Below, one piece after another: positions 7,429-11,100 of a DNA stretch of 11,100 nucleotides. The notes below the pieces were generated by a model. The model searched no databases, was not told the DNA's origin, and saw nothing but the letters and a program-made list of their open reading frames with translations. This stretch comes from Chloroflexota bacterium (GTDB taxonomy: Bacteria > Chloroflexota > Anaerolineae > B4-G1 > SLSP01): NCBI GenBank assembly GCA_012798275.1, contig JAAZNO010000673.1, positions 1 through 11,100 of the forward strand, given 5' to 3'. Made by a program: the position numbers and the translations under genes. Position 1 is the stretch's first letter. Each line of letters begins with the position of its first letter.

Positions 7429-8388
7429 ATGCAAACCCTTCCTGCCTTCAAAGATGTGCTCGAAGCCGCCGAACGCATTCGAGCTTCCGTGCATCGCACG
7501 CCGGTGCTGACCTCCCGCACGCTGAATGCCATGACCGGCGCAGAGATTTTCTTCAAGGCGGAGAACTTCCAGCGCGTCGGGGCCTTCAAAGCGCGGGGAG
7601 CGTGTAACGCAATCCTGGCCCTTACGGAAACGGAGGCCGCACGGGGGGTCGCCACACATTCCTCCGGCAATCACGCGCAGGCCGTCGCCTATGCGGCAGG
7701 ATTGCGCGGCATTCCCGCCATTGTCGTCATGCCCGAAGACGCCCCGGCGGTGAAAGTCGCGGCAGTCCGCGCCTACGGCGCGCGCATCGTCTGGGCCGGG
7801 ACCCAGGCGTTGGATCGGGAACAGCGCCTCGAGGCGGTGCTCGCGGAGACCGGCGCCGTCTTCATCCACCCCTCCAACAACTTTCACGTCATCGCCGGCC
7901 AGGGGACGGCGGCCCTGGAGCTGCTGGAAGAAGTCCCCACCCTCGACATGGTGATGACGCCCGTCGGCGGCGGAGGCTTGCTCGCTGGGACGGCGCTGGC
8001 TGCGGCGGGACGCGCCCCGCAGGTCCGCGTCATCGCCGCCGAGCCGGAAGCAGTGGACGACGCCGCGCGCTCCTTCCACGAGGGGGTCCTCTATCCACCG
8101 ACCAACGCGCCGACCGTCGCCGATGGCTTGCGCACGTTCCTCGGCGACCTCACCTTCCCCCTCATCCGCCGGCATGTGAGCGAGATCGTCACCGTGAGCG
8201 AAGCGGGCATTATCGCCACGATGCGCCTGATCTGGGAGCGGATGAAACTCGTCATCGAGCCTTCGGCGGCGGTGCCCGTCGCCGCGCTGTTCGAGCACCC
8301 GGCGCTGTTCCGCGAGCGGCGAGTAGGGATCATCCTCTCCGGCGGCAACGCCGATCTCGATCACTTGCCATGGCGCGCCGGCGCCTGA
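7429..8388 (+). CDS. PLP-dependent serine/threonine dehydratase or serine racemase family
   Basis: Fold-type II PLP enzyme that deaminates L-threonine or L-serine to 2-oxoacids and ammonia; relatives racemise serine. At 319 aa it is the catalytic domain only, with no C-terminal ACT regulatory domain, which argues against the feedback-controlled biosynthetic form. The PLP lysine is Lys54 in GAFKARGA. SSGNHAQA (78-85) is the substrate loop with Ser79. GGGG at 180-183 binds the PLP phosphate, and SGGN at 304-307 contacts the ring nitrogen. Glu205 and Asp211 match the metal-site residues of mammalian serine racemase. The region around WERMKLVIEPSA also resembles that enzyme. I placed the start at ATG 7429, where the family begins and GGAG lies 5 nt upstream. 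A longer frame from 7342 would run through the opposite promoter. It stands alone, divergent from the ribbon-helix-helix pair, and its stop lies within a hairpin before the helicase promoter. Confidence 0.92.
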   Translation: MQTLPAFKDVLEAAERIRASVHRTPVLTSRTLNAMTGAEIFFKAENFQRVGAFKARGACNAILALTETEAARGVATHSSGNHAQAVAYAAGLRGIPAIVVMPEDAPAVKVAAVRAYGARIVWAGTQALDREQRLEAVLAETGAVFIHPSNNFHVIAGQGTAALELLEEVPTLDMVMTPVGGGGLLAGTALAAAGRAPQVRVIAAEPEAVDDAARSFHEGVLYPPTNAPTVADGLRTFLGDLTFPLIRRHVSEIVTVSEAGIIATMRLIWERMKLVIEPSAAVPVAALFEHPALFRERRVGIILSGGNADLDHLPWRAGA

Positions 8389-8414
8389 AGTCACGCCGCC
8401 GGTTGCGACTTCAG
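8385..8414. other. Inverted repeat joining the dehydratase stop to the helicase -35
   Basis: CTGAAGTC (8385-8392) includes the dehydratase stop codon and pairs perfectly with GACTTCAG (8407-8414), with a 14-nt loop. There is no T-run, so it is a poor terminator. The right arm overlaps the helicase -35 box, so it could also be a binding site. It may be chance. Confidence 0.3.
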
Positions 8415-8430
8415 CCGTCCGTGGTATAAT
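8403..8430 (+). promoter_or_regulatory. Sigma70-type promoter of the helicase leader
   Basis: TTGCGA (8403-8408) and a perfect TATAAT (8425-8430) are separated by 16 nt. Transcription should start near 8436-8438, which gives a leader of about 110 nt before the helicase ATG at 8548. Confidence 0.75.
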
Positions 8431-8436
8431 CCCGTC

Positions 8437-8547
8437 CGGTGCGCTGGAGCGCCACTTTAAGGAGACAAAAAACAGTCGTAAAGTGAGGCCCTGCCAATCC
8501 TGGTGGGGTCTCTTTTTGTGAAATGCGCAAGGATTCAAAAGGACACA
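8437..8547 (+). promoter_or_regulatory. Structured 5' leader of the DEAD-box helicase (candidate attenuator or small RNA)
   Basis: Between the promoter and the start codon lie three stem-loops in series. The first is GCGC-TGGA-GCGC (8441-8452). The second pairs CACTTTA (8453-8459) with TAAAGTG (8479-8485) and exposes a purine-rich, A-rich loop containing AAGGAGAC. The third is an intrinsic terminator (8485-8517). The loop segment 8459-8466 can also pair with GTCTCTTT (8508-8515) over 8 bp, including one G-T pair. That would break the terminator, so a switch is conceivable. No known riboswitch class is recognised. If most transcripts stop at 8517, the ~80-nt product would itself be a small RNA. 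Confidence 0.55.
8485..8517 (+). terminator. Intrinsic terminator inside the helicase leader
   Basis: GAGGCCCTGCCA (8485-8496) pairs with TGGTGGGGTCTC (8501-8512) over 12 positions, three of them G-T, with the loop ATCC. TTTTT (8513-8517) follows directly. It lies 30 nt upstream of the helicase ATG and downstream of that gene's own promoter, so read-through must occur for expression. Confidence 0.72.
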
Positions 8548-10197
8548 ATGAGTAACGATTTTGACATGTTCGATTTGCACCCCCAGGTGTTGCAAGCGGT
8601 GACCGACCTGGGCTACGAAGTTCCCACTCCTATCCAGGAGCGGGCGATTCCCGCGCTGCTCGCCGGGCGCGATGTTTTGGGGCAGGCGCAGACCGGCACC
8701 GGCAAGACGGCCGCCTTTGCGCTGCCGCTGCTGCACCGGCTCGAGGCCGACGCGCACGGCGTCCAGGGATTGATCCTCACCCCCACTCGCGAGCTGGCGT
8801 TGCAGGTCTCCAAAGCCATCTACGAATATGGACGCCTGCGGGGGGTGCGCGTGCTCGCTATCTACGGCGGTCAATCCTACGATCGGCAGATCAGCCGGCT
8901 GGAACGCGGCGTGGATGTGGTCGTGGGCACGCCGGGACGGATGCTCGATCTGATCCACCGCGGGGTGCTGGATCTCAGCGCGGTGCGCTACCTGGTGCTC
9001 GACGAGGCGGACGAGATGCTGAGCATGGGTTTCATCGAGGACATCGAGGCGATCCTGCAGGAGACGCCGGTCGAACGCCAGACGGCGTTGTTTTCCGCCA
9101 CCTTGCCGGATCCAGTGCGGCAGCTCGCCGAGCGCTACATGCGCGCGCCAGAAACGATCGTCGTCAATCCCGAGCGCCTTACCGTGGCGGAGACCGAACA
9201 ACGCTATTATCTGGTGTACGAGGAAGACAAACTCGCCGCGTTGATGCGGCTGCTGGAGCTGGAGCCCGTCACCGGAGCGCTGATCTTTACCCGCACGAAG
9301 GTGCGCGCGGCCGAAGTCGCCGACGCCCTCGCAGCGCGCGGCGTGCAAGCCGAGGCGCTGCACGGCGACCTCACGCAGGCAGCGCGCGAGACGGTGCTCA
9401 ACCGCTTCCGTCAGGGGCGGCTCACCTTCCTCGTGGCGACCGATGTGGCAGCGCGCGGCCTGGACATCGAAGGCATCTCGCACGTCATCAATTTCGATCT
9501 ACCCTTCGACGCTGAAGCCTACGTTCACCGCATTGGGCGGACGGGGCGCGCCGGGCGGACCGGGATTGCCATCAGCCTGCTCACGCCCCGTGAGAAGCCA
9601 GGACTACGGCGCATCGAGGCGTACACGCTGCAACCCATCCGCCGCGCCCAATTGCCCACCGCCGAGGAGGTCCTCGCTCACCGCGAAACGCTTTTCGTGC
9701 AGCAGATCGAGACGGCGATGACGCAGGGAGACGACGCCGCGCGGGAGACGGTGCGCCGTTTGTGCGCGCTCGGGCACACGCCGGAGGAGATCGCCGCCGC
9801 CGCCGTCCAGCTGGTGCGGGCGCAGGAGCAGCAGCGTCCCATCGAGGCCGTCCACGAGATTCCGCTCCACCTGCCATCACAGTCGCGAGGCACGCCGATG
9901 CGGGAAGGACGTCCCTCAAAGACGCCGGTTCCCGATTCCTCCCGGCGGCGCGGGCATGAGAAGGGCATGGTGCGCTTCGTCGTTAACGCTGGCAAGGCCC
10001 AGGGAATTCAGCCCCGCGATATTGTCGGCGCGATCGCCGGCGAGGCCGACATTCCCGGCCGCGCCATCGGCGCCATTGACATTCAAGAGCGCCACACCTT
10101 CGTGGACGTGGCCGAAGGCCACGCAGCCAAAGTTTTCCAGAGGATGCAGCACTTCCGCATGCGTCAACATCGGCTCACGCTGAAATACGCCGAATGA
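8548..10197 (+). CDS. DEAD-box ATP-dependent RNA helicase with DbpA-type RNA-binding domain
   Basis: ATP-driven RNA unwinding enzyme of the DeaD/CsdA type, usually involved in ribosome assembly and mRNA turnover. I chose ATG 8548 (549 aa): an AAAAGGA site ends 4 nt before it, and the family start MFDLHPQ follows. An earlier in-frame GTG at 8503 would lie inside the leader terminator. RecA domain 1 has the Q motif PTPIQ (26-30), AQTGTGKT (47-54), PTRELA (79-84), TPGR (128-131), DEAD (152-155) and SAT (183-185). RecA domain 2 has LIFTRT (245-250), ATDVAARGLD (297-306) and HRIGRTGRAGR (327-337). A helical linker and a basic, low-complexity stretch (about 440-470) lead to a DbpA-like RRM domain (about 473-547, with GIQPRDIVGAIAGEA), which binds structured RNA. 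It is a single-gene unit with a structured leader, and a convergent gene lies downstream. All catalytic motifs are intact. The choice between deaD, csdA and dbpA names cannot be made here. Confidence 0.95.
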   Translation: MSNDFDMFDLHPQVLQAVTDLGYEVPTPIQERAIPALLAGRDVLGQAQTGTGKTAAFALPLLHRLEADAHGVQGLILTPTRELALQVSKAIYEYGRLRGVRVLAIYGGQSYDRQISRLERGVDVVVGTPGRMLDLIHRGVLDLSAVRYLVLDEADEMLSMGFIEDIEAILQETPVERQTALFSATLPDPVRQLAERYMRAPETIVVNPERLTVAETEQRYYLVYEEDKLAALMRLLELEPVTGALIFTRTKVRAAEVADALAARGVQAEALHGDLTQAARETVLNRFRQGRLTFLVATDVAARGLDIEGISHVINFDLPFDAEAYVHRIGRTGRAGRTGIAISLLTPREKPGLRRIEAYTLQPIRRAQLPTAEEVLAHRETLFVQQIETAMTQGDDAARETVRRLCALGHTPEEIAAAAVQLVRAQEQQRPIEAVHEIPLHLPSQSRGTPMREGRPSKTPVPDSSRRRGHEKGMVRFVVNAGKAQGIQPRDIVGAIAGEADIPGRAIGAIDIQERHTFVDVAEGHAAKVFQRMQHFRMRQHRLTLKYAE

Positions 10198-10227
10198 GCC
10201 AGAGCGGCCACGCGCCAACGCACGGCT

Positions 10228-10265
10228 AAAAAACGTTCGGGGGTGGCGCAGGCCACCCCCGAACG
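10228..10265 (-). terminator. Strong terminator between convergent helicase and YbjN genes
   Basis: CGTTCGGGGGTGGC (10234-10247) and GCCACCCCCGAACG (10252-10265) form a perfect 14-bp stem with loop GCAG. On the - strand it is followed by TTTTTT (10228-10233), so it is a classic terminator for the YbjN-like gene, 28 nt past its stop. On the + strand only ACGTTGT follows, so helicase transcripts may be stopped less efficiently. Confidence 0.88.
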
Positions 10266-10293
10266 ACGTTGTATCCCCACCCTTGCGTGCTGG

Positions 10294-10707
10294 CTAGCTG
10301 ATCAGGCCGGCAGGCGCCTTCTGCACGGCGCTGCGGCACACGCTGACAAAGCGCCGGTAGGTGACGACGACTTGAAACGGCACCACCCCACCCTCATACA
10401 GGAACTGGTAATCGCACCAGAGGATGTCGGTACGGGGCAGCGAAAAGCGGACCATGATCAGATCGTTGTTCAGGTCGTTCACGAACTTCAGCTTGGCGGC
10501 CTCGTTGAAGTTGTTCGTTAATCCCCAGATGGCAAAGAAAGAAGCCAGCTTCTTGTCAGGATCAAGCTTGACGATGGTCTTGACGCCGGACTCATCACGC
10601 ACCAGGAGATCCCCGTCCTTGTCACGCTCCACTTGCAAAAACGCGGCTCTGAACAAATTCTCGAGCGCTTCGATACTCATCTGCTGATCGGTCAAAATCT
10701 CATTCAT
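10294..10707 (-). CDS. YbjN-domain protein
   Basis: Small soluble protein of 137 aa with the look of the YbjN family. Visible signs are an early helix (SIEALENLFRAAF, 11-23), then DGDLLVRDESG (31-41) and TIVKLD (44-49) strands, the family-typical VNDLNND (76-82) followed by IMVRFSL, and a WCDYQFLYEGGV strand-turn (97-108). Family members are linked to stress or motility phenotypes in enterobacteria, or resemble secretion chaperones in fold; the molecular role is not established, and none is claimed here. AAAGGAG (+ strand 10714-10720) sits 6 nt ahead of the ATG. There is no signal peptide or membrane segment. It is a single-gene unit with its own consensus promoter 180 nt upstream and a strong terminator downstream. 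Convergent to the helicase; no functional link is evident. Confidence 0.8.
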   Translation of the reverse strand: MNEILTDQQMSIEALENLFRAAFLQVERDKDGDLLVRDESGVKTIVKLDPDKKLASFFAIWGLTNNFNEAAKLKFVNDLNNDLIMVRFSLPRTDILWCDYQFLYEGGVVPFQVVVTYRRFVSVCRSAVQKAPAGLIS

Positions 10708-10887
10708 GTCTGACTCCTTTAAGGTGATTGAACGGTGTGGGTCTCACAGGGATCCCCTTGCTCAAGCGACTCCGGCATTCGCACAAAAGCAGCTTCAGAA
10801 GATCAATTGTGTCGGTAGCACCTCCTCAGCAAGTTGGCGGGGAATCAAATATAGGAGATAACGCCCGTGAGGGTATCCAATTCCCAC
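10708..10887 (-). promoter_or_regulatory. Long 5' leader of the YbjN-like gene
   Basis: About 180 nt separate the predicted transcription start (near 10887) from the ATG. The leader contains an imperfect hairpin at 10856-10877 (GATA and CCC pairing with GGG and TATC), a GAGGAGGTG stretch (10831-10839 region) with no convincing reading frame behind it, and a GGGATCCC palindrome near 10750. No known riboswitch is recognised and no terminator-like T-run hairpin is seen. Confidence 0.4.
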
Positions 10888-10893
10888 TTCTCA

Positions 10894-10922
10894 ATTATAG
10901 GAAGAATTGCCACACTTGTCAA
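10894..10922 (-). promoter_or_regulatory. Perfect-consensus sigma70 promoter of the YbjN-like gene
   Basis: On the - strand TTGACA (10917-10922) and TATAAT (10894-10899) are both exact consensus boxes with an ideal 17-nt spacer (10900-10916). Transcription should begin near 10887. This predicts strong expression unless it is repressed. Confidence 0.88.
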
Positions 10923-10998
10923 CACGCCCTCAAGTTGAAAAAATGTCCCCCGAGGCAAGCAGTTGTCTTCTGCCCCTCTCAGCTTCCAAAGAGGCCAC

Positions 10999-11027
10999 TT
11001 GCATTGCATAGATAGTTAAGTTATAAT
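10999..11027 (+). promoter_or_regulatory. Divergent promoter for the gene at the right edge
   Basis: TATAAT (11022-11027) is exact; TTGCAT (10999-11004), 17 nt upstream, is a weak -35. The start would be near 11034, about 30 nt before the first ATG of the next frame. It diverges from the YbjN promoter across about 75 bp in which I see no further feature. Confidence 0.6.
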
Positions 11028-11063
11028 ATTTTAAACTGACGGAAGGTCGGGGACTCATACTCC

Positions 11064-11100
11064 ATGGAGGCATTGGTAAAATTCATCCCGGCATGGCTTC
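11064..11100 (+). CDS. Start of an unidentified protein (3' partial)
   Basis: An ATG at 11064 opens a frame to the window end, reading MEALVKFIPAWL. It lies about 30 nt after the predicted start of the divergent promoter. No good ribosome site is present at the usual distance (GGAAGG at 11041-11046 is too far), so the true start could be another codon. Twelve residues, hydrophobic with one Lys, are too few for a family call. Confidence 0.4.
   Translation, partial: MEALVKFIPAWL

Noticed and set aside
8483..8521. Short GTG-initiated frame through the leader terminator, with two adjacent Trp codons, resembling an attenuation leader peptide
   Set aside because: The nearest ribosome-site-like AAGGAG is 18 nt away, the start codon is within a stem, and Trp has no obvious link to a helicase. 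Probably chance.
8503..8547. Upstream GTG start for the helicase
   Set aside because: It lies in the 3' arm of the leader terminator without a ribosome site. ATG 8548 has one and begins the conserved domain.
7399..9483. Very long - strand frame (about 690 codons) opposite the dehydratase and helicase
   Set aside because: It crosses an intergenic promoter and two clear + strand genes, has no recognisable domain, and is explained by GC-biased codon use on the other strand.
10728..11015. A 95-codon + strand frame opposite the YbjN leader and promoter
   Set aside because: There is no ribosome site and no recognisable motif, and the frame crosses the perfect - strand promoter.

Overview
The window is GC-rich bacterial chromosome with short intergenic gaps and consensus-like sigma70 promoters. 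Its gene content resembles a Chloroflexota (Anaerolineae-like) genome: a short actinobacterial/thermophile-type xylose isomerase, a Thermotoga/Thermoanaerobacter-like GH3 xylosidase, and intergenic palindromes of a kind I associate with that phylum. The phylum is an inference from protein style and composition; there is no rRNA gene to settle it. I see no tRNA, rRNA, CRISPR array, transposase or integrase.

Region 1 (1-6179, + strand) is a four-gene xylan-use operon. It holds a GH10 endo-xylanase (5' end outside the window), xylose isomerase xylA, a GH3 beta-xylosidase and xylulokinase xylB. The last three genes are tightly packed: a 9-nt gap, then an ATGA overlap. Together they take xylan to xylo-oligosaccharides, xylose, xylulose and xylulose 5-phosphate. 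No sugar transporter or regulator of the operon is in view.

Region 2 (6178-7364) starts with an intergenic patch of hairpins and a duplicated ~57-bp unit. Next, on the - strand, come two adjacent paralogous small proteins, each with a ribbon-helix-helix-like core and a C-terminal helix. They share a strong intrinsic terminator downstream (6405-6466). Upstream is a near-consensus promoter (7336-7364) overlaid with repeated GTAAT half-sites, which suggests an autoregulated operon.

Region 3 (7392-10197, + strand) has a PLP-dependent serine/threonine dehydratase-racemase family gene. It is followed by a DEAD-box RNA helicase with a C-terminal DbpA-type RNA-binding domain. The helicase has its own TATAAT promoter and a ~110-nt leader that contains a complete intrinsic terminator ahead of the start codon. 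This is the best candidate here for an undescribed regulatory device: an attenuator possibly sensed by the helicase itself, or a small RNA.

Region 4 (10228-11100) has a convergent - strand YbjN-domain gene. It ends in a 14-bp terminator hairpin and is driven by a perfect-consensus promoter 180 nt upstream. A divergent promoter then points to a gene whose first codons are just visible at the right edge.
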